64,000 nt of DNA from Linyphia triangularis (taxonomy: Eukaryota; Arthropoda; Arachnida; Araneae; Linyphiidae). The stretch is from positions 64,115,214 through 64,179,213 of the forward strand of contig OZ021732.1 in NCBI GenBank assembly GCA_963978545.1, given 5' to 3'. Below, piece by piece: positions 38,487 through 51,910 of this stretch. The notes under the pieces were generated by a model. That model saw only the letters and a list, made by a program, of their open reading frames with translations. It had not been told where the DNA came from and made no database searches. Within the stretch, counting starts at the first letter, position 1; each line of letters begins with the position of its first letter. The position numbers and the translations under genes are program-made.

Positions 38487-39659
38487 CAGAAGTGACGTAG
38501 CATGTAAAAAAAATCCTTATGAAGATTCAGATATATTTAGATTTCCAAATGTGTTATGAAACATATTTTTATATATATAACTATCATTTTTACATTCAAT
38601 AGAATCGTGATTCTTCTAAAAATACTTGATTCACCCGGTCGCGAAAATAAGCTTGGTACCAAGTTACGATCCAAGTCGCAATCTTCTCACCAATCGTTAT
38701 TTGCCTTATTTCCACCAACTCGCAGCGTCATCCGCTTCCCTCGAGAAGTCGTTACAGATGCGAATCCAAAAATTGCATTCACTGCCTTTTCGAATCCCAT
38801 CCTTAAATACAATATTATGAGAACGCAAAAAAAGGAACCAAATTGTGATCGGCTTACATCGGTTTACGCAAAACTCGACCCCTTATTATAATGACATTCT
38901 ATGCCTTAAACCTTTCAAAATAGGCCTTATACACAACCACAGATATTTTCGCATATGTTCTCCCACCAGAATTCGGATACGACACATGTTTTAAAAGCAA
39001 ACATGTCACTTAGTGAAAATGACTACAAAAGTCGAAATCCTTTTAAGAACCATAAAACGCCTTCCTTCGTTGTGCAAAAAGAACGGATATATCCGCTATA
39101 GGTATACAGAACGAAAATGTAAATTTTTCCGAGGGAAAAATGCACTGAATAACAAGTGTTTTGAATTTACGAGTGAATCATATAAACAGGTGTTCACCAG
39201 GGTCCAAAAAATTTTCTTACCGAGAGTGACGTATGAGTTCCAAATATATTATCAAGTCGAATATTTCTTTTGATTATTGAAGTTGTAATTTATCAATAAT
39301 ACTCGTACTTACATTTTGACAAGAGCAACTGCCCATCTATTGCTATTAGCACTTACATGATAATTCAATTTTTTTAGTCTATGAGAAGTAGGTTTTTCAT
39401 GGGTCGGTTGTAAAATTTTACGGAAGGCGATTGTTTTTTTGATAAATTTTGGATATGGCATATTTCGTGATATTTTTAAACCATTATACATTTTAGGTAT
39501 TTCAAAATTCAAGATTCTGCCTCAAAATATCAAAATTTTCGTGCAAAATTGCCTATGATAAAGCTATCCTAAAGGTACATGAGAAACACTTTTCCTTATT
39601 CAAAATAATGTAATTTATTTATACATTAACTAAATTCGGCTTTATTTCAGGAAAGTACA

Positions 39660-39906
39660 GGGGATTATAGTTAAAATTCAACTATCGAAAATTTATAAAA
39701 AAAAGAACGACTGGTCAGAATGGCCTGAAATTTAACTTGAATATTCGCAAAGAAGGAAGAAATGGTATGGCATAAGGGGGAAATAAAAGGCTGTTATACC
39801 CTACCTTATCTTCCTTCGCGTATATTCAGGTCCAATTTCAGGTCATTCGGACGAGTAGTTCTTTTTTTACAGCTTTTTGAAAGTTGAAATTTAATTATAA
39901 TCCCCC
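39660..39906. mobile_element. Foldback MITE with ~100-bp arms
   Basis: The left arm 'ggggattatagttaaaattcaactatc' and onward through 'gaacgactggtcagaatggcctgaaat' is matched by the complement of the right arm ('gggggattataattaaatttcaac', 'gaactactcgtccgaatgacctgaaat'). A short unpaired centre lies near 39765..39800. No coding capacity. Confidence 0.7.
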
Positions 39907-39999
39907 TTTATTTCATTCCATCTTATGCTTATTTTAAAGCTAGTTTCTTTAGAGAATCAAAAACGTTTTGACAAGAACTAAATTATAAAAGAGTATTTT

Positions 40000-40385
40000 T
40001 ACCACATTCCAAAATTTCCAAACAACGGTATCGAAAAAGAACAAAAACACCTCGAAAAATCGTTTGCAACTTCACTTTTCGAAGAGTCTCGAATCTGCAT
40101 AGATGACTCATGGAAACAAAGAAAATGACAAAAAAAAAAGAAGCGGAATAAATAAAATATCGACAGCAGAGGGCGCGAATAAAAAGGAGAGCTGAGTTGA
40201 GATAATGCAGGCCTGACTTGCGAGTTTGAGGTTTTAGAAGAGACAATGGGCTGCCACCAAAGGAATAGGCCCGGTCTCTGCGGTGTGCAGATAAGCGCAT
40301 TAGCCCTTGAATAATAGGAGGACTTGCCATAGAATCGGTTCTTCTCATTCATTGCATTTGGTTCGGGTATTTGCATGTTAAAACT
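40000..40385. other. GC-richer unique block
   Basis: Non-repetitive sequence including 'cagagggcgcgaataaaaagg' and 'gcccggtctctgcggtgtgcag'. Overlapping minus-strand frames exist (39983..40348 and 39999..40376) but in two phases, with no family motif, so I do not call a gene. It could be a regulatory element. Confidence 0.3.
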
Positions 40386-40549
40386 TTCAACTTACTCGCA
40401 GGCACAGGTTCACAATAAATTGTCCACTGTCACAAGTAGCAAGAGGGGTTGACAAGACTGGCTACTCATCGCACTGTGTTTTCTAAACTGTTGGAGAATT
40501 TTGAATGAAGACCACTGTTTACATTTAAAGTCAACCTCAGAATGAGTAT

Positions 40550-40765
40550 ATAATCAGCATTTTAATTGGGTACGCAAGGAAAAAAGCAATTAATAGCAAT
40601 ATAAAAAATCCTCTAATTGTCGCCAACAAGGTACACTTTTTGTTTCTATATATCGCCGCATTAACGAGAATTTATTTCATAACTGCTTTTCTTCAATGGA
40701 GTTTTTTTTAAAAATTGGGGTAGTTTTGGAGAGATTTGGATTAAAAAAAAAAGCTGTGTTGAAGA
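40550..40765 (+). repeat. Dispersed direct repeat, copy 1
   Basis: Aligns with 42346..42625: 'cattttaattgggta.gcaaggaaaaaa', 'ctttttgttt..atatatcgcc', 'gcagttttggag.gattt', 'aa.agctgtgtt'. Spacing about 1.8 kb, same orientation. Function unknown. Confidence 0.65.
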
Positions 40766-41329
40766 TATATAACGCAGTTGAGTATATAATGCCGAGTATA
40801 TAATGCAGTTGATACAAATACATTTTTCAGTCTCACATGTATTTTGTGATGCGTCAGAATTCGTTCAGTAGATGACTAAAACATTTCTACCAAATAGCAA
40901 CTGCACCCAAGAGTGCTATATTTTATGCGCAACTTAACAACAGAATGTGACTTTGGATGCAGCTTTAATTCGAACTTTCTATCACAAATTGTTTTTTAAA
41001 GTAGTCTTCCAAGCTCCGAACACTTCTTAAAATTCGAGTATTTTGGTAAGCTAACAAGAAAAATTCGTTGAATTCAATTTTTCCTTTCGTAACATTACAT
41101 CCAGCATTGTTCTAAAAGATATTATTTCTATTTCCATAGGACACTATTGGTTGTAGTAGAGATCTTGAATTGGAATAGATTTCATTAAACATATGTATGT
41201 ACTACAACTTGTATTCATTTTCCCCACAAATGTCTTCTAGTAGATTGTAATACAATACTATTCAACGGAGTTTTGTTGCTCGGTATAAACTCAACTTTAA
41301 TATACAACAGTTATCTTGGAAATAATGTT

Positions 41330-41530
41330 TGCAATTTCAAAAAAATTAGCAATACAAATCTCTTATATGTGGAGTAACAAAGTTTTTTTTTTTATAACTG
41401 TAGCACACAGAAGTTATAAAAAACTATAGTACACTAAAAGAGGAAAGAATATTTTCGTAATTTCAAAAACTTTAGCAACACAAATCTCTTATATGTGGAG
41501 TGACAAAGTTTTTTTTGTTATAAATATAGC
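41330..41530 (+). repeat. Two-unit ~125-bp direct repeat
   Basis: 'aatttcaaaaa..ttagcaa.ac' with 'aaatctcttatatgtggagt' occurs twice about 125 bp apart, followed both times by 'acaaagtttttttt' and 'ataa'. Confidence 0.75.
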
Positions 41531-41996
41531 AGCTGAAATATAGTAATATTTTACATTTTGGTGCTATTATATGATGCATTAAAATAATAAGAAAGCTCCC
41601 AAAGTTTCTGCTTTTCGTTCAAAGCCGTTCAGTACAATACCTCCCAAAATTAAGATGTATAAAGGTTTCCATTTCGGAACAAAATTTTAATTTGAGACTA
41701 TTTATTTAAAATTTTAATTTGAAGAAGTAATAGTTTTCATTTGCAAGTAGATAGTTGAATAATTAAAATCTAAATAATTTGCAGTAATATGTATTATACT
41801 TTCCGTCATTAAATACAACGGTACTGTTACTGAAAAAACATTTACAATTACCTTGCAATGCGGAGAGATTATAAAAGAGTTTGGGAGTGTTTTTCTCTAT
41901 AATTGCGCACTTGTTCTCCACTATTGAATATTTTAAAGCTGGAAAAAAACATTTGCAGATTTGCCCATTAACGTTACGGCTTATATATCAAAGCTG

Positions 41997-42159
<163 letters not shown>

Positions 42160-42345
42160 ACGTTGCAATACAAAGCAAAATATAGATGTAAACTTATTTA
42201 TTATTTTTTGCAAAAGCATACGTACGATGTTGCTTGTTTTATGTTTACGAATTCAATTAGAGCAAGGATTAGATATTTTGGAATACGATATCTAATTAAC
42301 AACAATTTATCAATTTTTGGAAAGGAAAAAACAGTTTATTATACT

Positions 42346-42534
42346 CAACATTTTAATTGGGTAAGCAAGGAAAAAAATCAATTAGTAAAAATGTCAAAAA
42401 TGAAAAAAATGCACTATATAACGCGAGGAAGGTAAACTTTTTGTTTCGATATATCGCCAAATTAAAGAGAATGAAATTTCAATCGAAGGGTTTATTTCAA
42501 ACCTTTTTTTTTTTCTTTTTTTTCTTTCTTCTAT

Positions 42535-42571
<37 letters not shown>

Positions 42572-42625
42572 AATTGAAGCAGTTTTGGAGCGATTTGAAT
42601 AAGAAAATAGCTGTGTTAAATCTGA
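42346..42625 (+). repeat. Dispersed direct repeat, copy 2
   Basis: The partner of 40550..40765, expanded by long T runs at 42500..42567. Confidence 0.65.
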
Positions 42626-42939
42626 AATAATGAGTTGGATCTGGTGAAACACAATCTCGAACATGTAAAAAATCCATGTGGAATAGCAACAGTATACTCT
42701 AAACAAGATTTCTGGAATGAGCTCTCAAAAGTTATAATGCAGTTATTCTATGCGATATAATTGAATATATAATACAGAGAAACTTAATTTCATCTTAAAT
42801 GGTGGAATTAAACCCTTCCACTTTACCATTCCAGTTTAAATCTTAAATTAACGTTTACGAATGTAATATAAAATATTTGCAAGAAAAAAGCTAAAAACAT
42901 AAATTGGCGTTATTGGCGAAAATTTGACAAAACACTGCT

Positions 42940-43520
42940 AAAGGAGATGACAACCCTTCTGAATCGCAGAGGGGAGAACGTAGGGAAGGGAGCAGGGCGA
43001 CCTTACGGGGATTGAAATTGACTGAAGGGTGTATCGTCTGCCTCGTCATTGTCAAGTGTTCGCAAAGAGAAAGTCGTCTGCCTTTTTCAAAAGAAGGGGG
43101 ACTGTATTCCGCTCAATTTCAAAAGATACCTTTCGAATGAAAGAAAACACCAGCACAAAAAAAATCTGAAAAGAAAACGATAATGATATATAATAGAAAA
43201 TAAGAAGCTATTGTGTTCTCGCATAGCCAATTCGGAAGTCTCTTAAATGTATTTTAATGAGATTTTCGCGCTCAATTTAAAATCGAGGGTGATTTTTTTT
43301 TTATCTCGTCTTTTTAATAAGCGGTAGCCACGCGAAGCTTTCAATTCGGAGAAGATGGATATTTTAATGAATTTGTATTCTTTAACGGAGCACTCAACTC
43401 AGACCAAAAGATCGTTTACCCGCGGGGGATTGGACAAGAGCGAATTCAATTGATATTGGAAGAACAGAGGTCACGTTGTCAGTTTAGGGGACTTTTGCCT
43501 TAACTTCGAAAACCATTGTA
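42940..43520. other. GC-richer unique block
   Basis: Mixed-composition, non-repetitive sequence ('gaatcgcagaggggagaacg', 'agcggtagccacgcgaagc', 'acccgcgggggattggac') between AT-rich repeats. No frame is supported. Candidate conserved non-coding DNA, by composition only. Confidence 0.3.
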
Positions 43521-44774
43521 ATGGAGTATGCCCCATTTCGTGTTGATAATGAAATTAAAAAAAATACATCAACTTAATGAAATTACATTTCTATTCAGAG
43601 AGATAATGAATTGGTGATGAAGTGGATTTGCATACTAGATGTATTCGAAAACATTGTCCATTTATCTTTTTTTATCCTTTAGAATACTTGATACTTTTAA
43701 AAGGCTAGAGGATCGCTTTGTGAAAAAAAAAAAGTACACTTTTATCAATGCATATTTACGAATATCAAAGATTTATTTTTTATTTGCATAATCATGAGAA
43801 CAAAGTACTTTTGAAATTCTACCAATATATAATAGCATCTGAATAAACTTCGTGGAAAAAGTTACCTCCAACTTCATTTAACTTGACATTTTTTAATTCA
43901 GTTAAAATAAGACTTACATTTTAATCCCCTCACCCCCACGCTTCTCTAAAAAAAAACACTTAAAATTATTGAAATTTAAATACTTTTAATAAGCAAGGAG
44001 AACTTGGGATTACGCAGCAATGAACCTTCTAGCGACTCATATGCGTACACTTGTTACTTTTACCACGGGATCGAAACTCGATGGATAAACTTCAAGAGGA
44101 GGGGGAGGTGGGATTGGCCCAAGAATTTCGGACACCCTACTTTTTTCATGATCTACCTACTAAATATATTGAACTTACCTCCATACCACGCAAAAAAAAA
44201 ATATCAAACTGTTTATAACTTATGTAGCAAAGATGTTTGTATAAAATTAGTTCAAAAATATTTTAGGGCAAAAGTAAGAGTACAAACCAGTTAGTTAATT
44301 TATCATTATAAAACAATTTATTTCAATATCATACATTATTTTAAAAGATATACTTTTATGATATTCACTAAAATGAAGAAAGCAAATTTTAATAATTCTA
44401 GATTTAATAATTAATGTAAAAACGACCTTATACCAGTATCTCATCATTACAAAATTTCTTATTCCAATATCATACTTTAAAATACATATTTTAAGAAACT
44501 GCACAAAAGTGGTAATAGCACACTTTAATAATTCTAAATGATTTTCCTAGAACATGTTTACTTGAAATCATAAGTTTAAAACTATAATGCAAAACCTTAT
44601 ATAATGCACGCTAAACTTGTACTTGATTATCATTTAGGAGAGAAGGATGAATATGGATAATGTCAATTTGCTTACAAATATTGTTTACTTTCTATTTTTA
44701 TAGGATTTTCTTTAGAACATGACCAAATGTCCTTTTTAGGCAACATCTTATTTTGGGAAAACAACATTTTTATA

Positions 44775-44914
44775 GATTTTTGGAGCGAGGGCGAAATGAT
44801 ACCTTCGACCCCGTGTAGCCTATGCTAGCGAACCTGCTTCGCGAAGCTTCAAAAGCTGGGACCTATACACAATGACAGGTGACAGGTCACTGCAATGCTT
44901 GGTTATACAGCTAG
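44775..44914 (+). mobile_element. Helitron-like 3' end, degenerate
   Basis: A remnant of the 'gcgaa..cttcgcgaagc' minisatellite, then 'tgggacctatacacaatgac', a weak dyad region, 'ggttatacag' and CTAG at 44911..44914 followed by T. Its order matches the ends at 4015 (minus) and 52691, and GTGAC-AG-GTCAC at 44879..44890 could form a stem. Confidence 0.45.
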
Positions 44915-45176
44915 TCTAATAATAAAATAATAATGCAAGAATTTTGACACAAAATACTAAAATTTTAATAAATCTAACTATAAAAAAATGCTTTTCTAAG
45001 AACATAGTCACGTAATCAAAAACGCTATGCCATTCTTCTCTGCAACTTTTTCTACAAAAACTGATCCAAATAGGTTGACCTGTGCCTTGCCCATCGCCAA
45101 CTAGTCAGAGCTCTTTCCTCACTACTTTTAGCAATTTTTGACATGCAAATACCACCCCTGTGCAGCATAAACTCAG

Positions 45177-45210
<34 letters not shown>

Positions 45211-46720
45211 TGCAGAAATGTAATTAAAAAAATAATGCAAGGTTTTTTTGGTTTTTTTTAATCTATGGAGTGAGTGATCTTTAATTTTATATTAATTTGC
45301 TTAAATTTAAAATGAATATAAAGCTAAATTTTGTATTTATTTTCTCTCTATGATTCAATGCTTCAATCAATTATTAATGCTTCAATGGAATCATTATCAA
45401 AGTTATTGTTTGTGTTACAGGCAAAACCAATCGCCATCACAAACTGGTAAAAGATTACGGTTATTTATTTAGAAAAAAAGCAATAAGTCATCAATATTAT
45501 TTAGTCAATCGAGTGTTTAATATAAATAAGATAACAAAGTCTGGCTTTTATGGATTTCTCTCGGCTAATGGGGATCTATTGTTTTCTTAATTAATAAACC
45601 ATTGAGCGAACAAATTACAAGCATATTACTTTCAATAACCCATATGTAATACATAGGATAATAAAAGTATAGTATTCAGTCAGAAAAAGAAAATTTTTTT
45701 TGGCATTTCTTTACGTTTTGGAACATCCGGATCTCAAAAAAGTGATCAAGAAAAACAGTCTGTCTGTGGTCGGCATAACTTCCGAACAAATTGACCTACG
45801 ATGTTCAAATTTGGTATGAGGGTTAGTGGTGGCCATGAGACTTACCATTAAATTTTTCGTCAAAATCAAGTATGCGCCAATGAAAAAATCATGTTTTTCA
45901 ATGATTGCTAAAAAACGGATCTAACGATTTTGATAAAAAAAAATCCCTGTGGTAATGCCTCTTAAGGTGTTCTCAACATTCCCACCACCGAAATTCCCGT
46001 AAAAATGCTTTAATGGCGTAAAAAATTGAAAAACGAATGCCCTCAACACAGAGTTCTCTTTCCTTGAGCATACCCCATCAACGATCGATATTTTTTCTTC
46101 GCTCAGTTTCACTTATAATAAAAGATAATATATAAGGATTATTGAAAAGTAATCGCCAAAACCACTTTTTTTTTTAAATTTTTTTTTTTTATAAAGACCC
46201 ATACAAGAACTATCACTTAACTGGTCATTTATTCTAAATGAATGGGGGAAATATAAAAACGGTAAATGACACAAATCCAAGTCAGTATTGTTGAGTAACT
46301 GAAAGTTGTGCGATGTTTCAGACCCCTAGTTTTTACTCTTTCATTCTTTTGAACCTCTATCGATGTTTTCTTGGTATTTTGTTTACTATGTAACGAAGTT
46401 TCTAAATTATAATTTTCATAAATAACCCCAAAAAAAGTTTTTAATATAAATCCTTTATATGCATTGCCAATTTGTATATTCATTAACAAAGCGCCTGAGC
46501 TGTTGCCAACGTGTGCCTGGTGTTACCATCTAATTTCATAAATATTAGAAACATCTCTACCAGCAAAATATGCGGTAAACTACTTTTCAAAATTTATTCA
46601 TTAAAAATCAATATGAATTTATGCACCACATCCAAATATCTTTTATTTATTCTGATTAAAACAATGTTATTATTTATTAAAACAATTTTAGCAACAGAAA
46701 AGAGTTTCTTCAATGATTGG
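44915..46720. other. AT-rich intergenic DNA, no gene recognised
   Basis: Apart from the ATT tract, a stretch at 45750..45940 ('ggcataacttccgaacaaattgacctac') has the look of a transposon remnant, but I cannot place it. No exon is supported. Confidence 0.45.
45178..45208. repeat. (ATT)n microsatellite
   Basis: About ten ATT units. Confidence 0.95.
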
Positions 46721-46724
46721 TTCA

Positions 46725-46960
46725 ATGCTATTTCAGCGCGATTGGATGACGGCAAGTTGGTTTATTAGTATTCCGTAAAAGCGACCTTTAAGTGACAGTG
46801 ATAGCTGCCAAAATTGATAGAATTCATTGTCATTGATATCCAATTTATCTACCAAGTTTCAGCCCGATTGGATGACGGCAAGGGAGTTAATTAGGCCTCC
46901 GGAGATTTGCCAGTCATCGACATACTCAGCCACACACAAAATTGAAGTTAATATAAAGGA
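46725..46960 (+). repeat. ~140-bp repeat units outside the P-like element
   Basis: Two units with 'gcgattggatgacggcaag', 'aagtgacagtgatagc' and 'ccaagtttcagcccgattgg', followed by 'cacacacaaaattgaagtt'. The same family forms the subterminal arrays of the P-like element, so the family is not confined to it. Confidence 0.75.
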
Positions 46961-47500
46961 TTTAAAAACAAATTGTCTGAAGTTTTTATTGAAGCCCTTG
47001 TGCACTGGGGGTACAGCACAACTGCGATAAAACATTTTCTCGAACAAAATTAAAAGAAAAGAACAAGATATGATCACACGATATTGTTTGTAGCTCAGCT
47101 AGATTAGTATTCGCGTTGGTAAGGTAACAACATCACACACTCGAAATGGTTTTTTGGCCAGCGTTCGAGTGGGGACTTTTGTTTACATTTTAAAATATGA
47201 TACCTAAAATTTGAACACATTTAAAAAAAAATCGTCTTTTATTTCATGCAAGTCCTTTATTTAAAATATTATCAAATACCCTATATGCTACACCGTGTTT
47301 CGTAATGTACACCCTGTTTTTCAAAAATAACATTTTTAGTATAGAAGATAATGACTTGTCTCATCTTCAACACAATCGACACTGTCATTTCATTATTTAC
47401 ATTAAGAAAAAAAAAGTTATTACAAATAACAAAATTTTTTTTAAAAAATTGTTAGCTTGAGGTTGCTACATAATGATCTAAACAGTTTTATAAAACACCG

Positions 47501-47994
47501 TTAAAATCCAGTATATTCTCCACCTTTTCTAATAGGGTAATAAACACCATCAGGCATGGGTTGTACTAATCTTTTAAATAGTTCTTGATCGATTTTTTCC
47601 GCATTCTTTGACAATTTCATATAAAAAAATCCTGTGGTACTATTATACTGTTTTCCATCATTATAAACAACTCTGGAAAACAAATTCAAACAATTTCCAT
47701 AGGATTTAAATATAGAGAAACTGCTCGTCAATCCATTAGTTAGGGGGGGGGGGGGGAGTGTGGAAGTGTGGATGGAAGTGTTTTCCCAATGGAAGTTTTC
47801 TATGTGATGTTAGAAGTGTGAATGGAGGCATTATTCAATTGAAAGATAATAGAAACACCACCAATTTTCTCAGAAAATGGCAATATATTGTCCTCCTGAA
47901 AGTCTTGATAATCAAAAGCGTCCATAAGACCTGTAGAGAATACAGGATTTATTCAACCACCATACAGAAATGTTGCCCATACCATGAGCAACCC
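47501..47994 (-). pseudogene. Broken Tc1/mariner transposase, C-terminal half
   Basis: Reading the minus strand, GLLMVWATF (family: GSLMVWGAF), a stop, GLMDAFDYQDFQEDNILPF and SEKIGG, then IIFQLNNASIHTS (family: WIFQQDNAPIHTS), another stop and a frame change, and finally RVVYNDGKQYNS...IDQELFKRLVQPMPD...KGGEYTGF, matching the Tc1 tail (VYxxGRQY...LxKLVxSMPxR...KxGGxTxY). The second catalytic Asp of the DDE/D triad (QQDNA) reads Asn here. At least two stops and a frameshift show it is dead. A C run at 47743..47757 lies inside the broken segment. Confidence 0.75.
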
Positions 47995-47999
47995 CTGTT

Positions 48000-48860
48000 G
48001 TTTTCAAAATAACCGTTGCTCTTTCCGAAAGTCAGAAACGACGATTCTTTCATATTTGGATTTCATGTAGACATGTAATATTTACCCTGATTATATTTTT
48101 TGTTCTTTGTATTTCTTCAGTCATAAGAAGCTGGGGTTTTCTTCTATGATAATTCAATATTTTGATGCTTCTGGTGAACCTTGACATTTGGATGCGGCCA
48201 TGGATAAGGATTAGCTGAAGGATAAAGATTTGACAAGCTTTTAGCTGTATTTTGAAAACTGAATCATAGTTTTAGATTCTTCCTTTACTCAAAAATGCGA
48301 CTTCAGAAAAGTAGTTTTAATACACAGATATTCTAAAATATTTCCATACTATAAACCCACTACCAGACAGATACTGTTGAAGCAAAAAAAGGTTCACGAA
48401 AATCTAGTATTTGATTTAAATTCACACTGTTGCAGAGTATTAAAGAAATGGTATGCACTGGTTCGAGAAAATAGAAAGTTTATTAATTATGGTTAAATGA
48501 TTATAGGTAGCATTTATTTAATTAGGTAAAACATAAAAGGGGAGATATAAAGACACACTCCTAACAGACTGGCATGTCTTACGCGAATGAGCCTTGACAC
48601 TTGGATTACATATACATTGTGCAATGCGCACTACATATGCGCACATCAATTAAAGAGTAATGTACCATTTACTAATATGAGGGGGATCGTAGAAGGGTTA
48701 GAGAGATGATATGAAAATGGGCGTTATTATCCCACACACACAGTACAGTATTTCACCTGAGTTCAAGTGTGTTTTAAGAAATAAGAAACATATTGTAGCT
48801 AAGGAGGAAAAAAAAGACATAATCAGTGCTTTAGAAAATTTTACTAAACGTTAAAAGCCC
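48000..48860. other. Intergenic AT-rich DNA between Tc1 remnant and gene 3' end
   Basis: No exon or repeat family identified. On the minus strand this is downstream of the coiled-coil gene; a variant poly(A) signal ATTAAA lies at 48864..48869. Confidence 0.45.
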
Positions 48861-48988
48861 TTTTTTAATAAAATATATAAAAAAAAATTCCAAATAAAAA
48901 CGTTATACAAGTTACTTTGAACAAATGAAATATAATACAAATATTATAGTACATTTTTGTACACATGAATGTATTGTACAAATGAAAT

Positions 48989-49169
48989 TTAATGCTCAGA
49001 ATTGTTAAATGACCTTGTTCGACTACCTATTGTACAGTATCTTTCCATTTCTTGAATGCTGTGCTTAATTTCGGACATAACACTACTACAATGTTCCTCC
49101 TCTTCTATTTCATACCGCCCAACTTCTTCAGAAGCAAAGGCATCCTTAAAGTGCATTGGAGAATTTTGG
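48989..49169 (-). CDS. Coiled-coil protein, last exon (59 residues + stop)
   Basis: The acceptor (pyrimidine-rich 'actttaacatttcag') precedes 49169. The first base completes a codon left by the donor at 53105 (CA + C = His), then QNSPMHFKDAFASEEVGRYE, an acidic IEEEEH run, VMSEIKHSIQEMERYC, and a Ser/Arg/Asn-rich tail ending SEH and TAA at 48989..48991. It is not in repeat DNA, and the fit of phase across the intron supports it as a real exon. I do not recognise the protein. ATTAAA lies 120 nt beyond the stop. Confidence 0.65.
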
Positions 49170-50432
49170 CTGAAATGTTAAAGTAATATATTTTGTTACA
49201 AATTTTAGTTATTAATTATAATTAAATTAGTATAAACATTTCATTAATTGTATTGCTGTGTTTTTTTAATGAATTTTATTTAAAAAAAATCTTTTATCTC
49301 ATGTGCAGGTTAATTTTTTTGTATTGTTTTAAGTTTGCTATGGAAAGGAATGTAATGATTGAATGACATTTATTAAAAGTAATATTACAATAACACAAGA
49401 ACCAAAATTTTGGCTAAAATGAGAAATAAATTAAGAAATTTTAATATTAATATTAATTTAATTCTGATTTCTTTTTTTTTTTTTTTTCCAATAAGAGAAA
49501 AAAAGAAAAGAAAAAGGAGGGAGAAAAACTAAAAAAAAAAAAAAGGGGGGGGGGTGCAAGAGAAAAGATAAAGGAATCTTGCTAGAAATACCTTATGCTT
49601 ACCAATTAATCTTAATATTCTCTCTCTTCCTCTCACAGATCTCAAGATACATTTTTTGAGTAAGAAGAAAATCGTAAAACGATACAAGACTATTCAAGAA
49701 GGTCCTTAATTTTATAATACAATGTATGTTGCAATATGCAATCTATAATGTTTTTTGGGCGGGAGACTTTAAGATTTAAATAATAAGCAGGTTCAAATAA
49801 TTACTAAACTGAAAATATCGTACAATACTTTTACAACCTAATACTTAAACTTACAGTTAAGGAGTTACTGAACATTTGCACCACAAAAAAATTACTTTAT
49901 TAGTAATTTTTATATCTGTATAATACTACATATGAGTGTATTAAATATTAAATGAATACCCACTAAATAAAATATGATGTTTTAGTTGTAAAAGGGACGA
50001 TTTAGCTCTCAACATGAAAAAATTATACAAAACCATATTGATAGAAATGGAAGATATAGAAAATGGTTAAGTTTCAATATCTGAAACTGATGACCTTTGT
50101 TCTTGCTAATAATGTTGAAAGGTCATTAAATACAATTTAAAAGTAAAATAGAAATTATTATTTGAATTATTATTAACTTGAAAAAGAAAAACTGAATTGG
50201 CTTCATTTTCAAATGTAAATGAAAGATCCGGGTCTCAAATAGATAAAAATAAAATTGTTAATCCAGAAAGTAAAGTATTTCTTAAAAAATTTCATACATT
50301 AACTAAAGATGGGTATCTGAAGAGAAAAGAATAACATATCCTTGAAATTATACCTTCACACCCTCACTGTTTTTGTATCTTAGCTCCTCAAAATAAAAAC
50401 ATTAACACATTACTTAATCTATTGTTTTAATA
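49170..50432. other. Intron of the coiled-coil gene, AT-rich
   Basis: Homopolymers and AT-rich sequence with a purine-rich patch and G run near 49495..49555. No exon identified. Confidence 0.5.
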
Positions 50433-50434
50433 TA

Positions 50435-51170
50435 CAGAGTGGTTAAAAAAAATAATAATACTATAAACCCAATACATCGACCTCTAGCTTCCGTTCTGTT
50501 CAACAGATCAAGATGAGATTTCAGTTATAGTTATTCAGAGATATGAGCTTGGGATTCTGAGAATGGCGCTCACGGTTATGGTTATAATTGCAGAAACTCG
50601 AAATTTTCGAATGGCAACACATACTTTTTTCCCGTCGCAAAATACTCAGCACATGCGAAAACCCTAAAGAGTGTTGGAACACAAAAAACGGAAGCATTAT
50701 GCACGCACAAAACAAAAATAGCTCTGCGAACAGCCAACAAAAACGCGATCCGGGTGCACGGTGGAAATTTGCATATGACAGAGGCCAAAGTTTACATGGG
50801 TGCTATCACAGGCAATTTTATCGGTTGTCTATGTGCAAATTTCCTCCGTGTGCCCTGATTGTGTTTCTGTTGACTGTTCGCAGAGCTTCGAGCATAACGC
50901 GTTTATTGTTTGTTATATACGTACCGTTCCAACGCTCTTTAGGGTTTTCGTATGCACTTACTATTTTGCAACAGGAAAAGTAGGTGTTGTCATTCGAAAA
51001 TTTCGAATTTCTGTAACTATAACCGTAACCGTGAGCTCCATTTTGTTGCTATTCACAGAATCTCGAGCTAATACCTCTGAATAACTATACCTTAAATCTC
51101 ATATCGATCTTAAAAACGCAACGGCCGCTAGAGGTCCCTATGTTAGCAAAGTTTCTTTATGACCACCCTG
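50435..51170. mobile_element. Palindromic mariner-type MITE, TA flanks
   Basis: The ends CAGAGTGGTTA and, inverted, CAGGGTGGTCA are flanked by TA (50433..50434 and 51171..51172). The two halves are long inverted repeats of each other: 'gagatttcagttatagttattcagag', 'gctcacggttatggttataattgcagaaa' and 'cgaaattttcgaatgg' on the left reappear as complements on the right. TACAGGGTG ends with TA target duplication are typical of the Tc1/mariner superfamily. No transposase frame. It lies in an intron of the coiled-coil gene. Confidence 0.75.
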
Positions 51171-51719
51171 TATTTAATTAGGCATATTAGTTAAATAAGA
51201 TATGCATGTATTTGAAAGGTCACCCTAATATGATGAATCGCATTCGAATAATTTAAAAGCAAAAATGCAGCACTGAGAAATGTTGAAATGGAATCTCACT
51301 TAAACTAAATCTACTTACTCTTAAAACTTATCCGAATAAAAATACATATGAAAATTTTCTTCGTAATTATCAAACAAATTTCAACCATACATATTTCTCC
51401 CAATTTAAAAAACTCCAAATCTATACCATGAAATAAATACTATATTTAATTGGTTTGATGACTCTTTCTCAAGATATTATCAGGCATGAAAAAGGACCTC
51501 AAGAAAAATTACAGAAAATTTTCAGACTTCATGACAAAAGAACTCCAATCCAGACTAAAATCAAAAACAAACATGTAAATTTAATTAAAAAATTATAAAT
51601 TTTTTTAGAAATTTTCTTTGGCCATTACTATGCCTTTATTCACACCATTTTTCATTCACCAAACATAAATGTAATTATAGGATGCCGAATATCTATAATA
51701 ATAATAAAGTTTGTCTATG

Positions 51720-51861
51720 GATCTATAGAAAGCTACTTAAAATAGGCGTAGAGCTCTGAAATTTTCAACATAAGTAGTTTTGGCCTTATAATTGTACCTA
51801 TGACAAACAGAATGTTAAAATTTTAACTAGTTCTTCTTTACTTAACCCTCTCTCTCTCTCT

Positions 51862-51910
<49 letters not shown>

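Noticed and set aside
38556..38891. 111-residue plus-strand frame
   Set aside because: No domain, no splice signals, and a second overlapping frame of equal quality.
47758..48012. 84-residue plus-strand frame
   Set aside because: It is the antisense shadow of the Tc1 transposase remnant on the minus strand.
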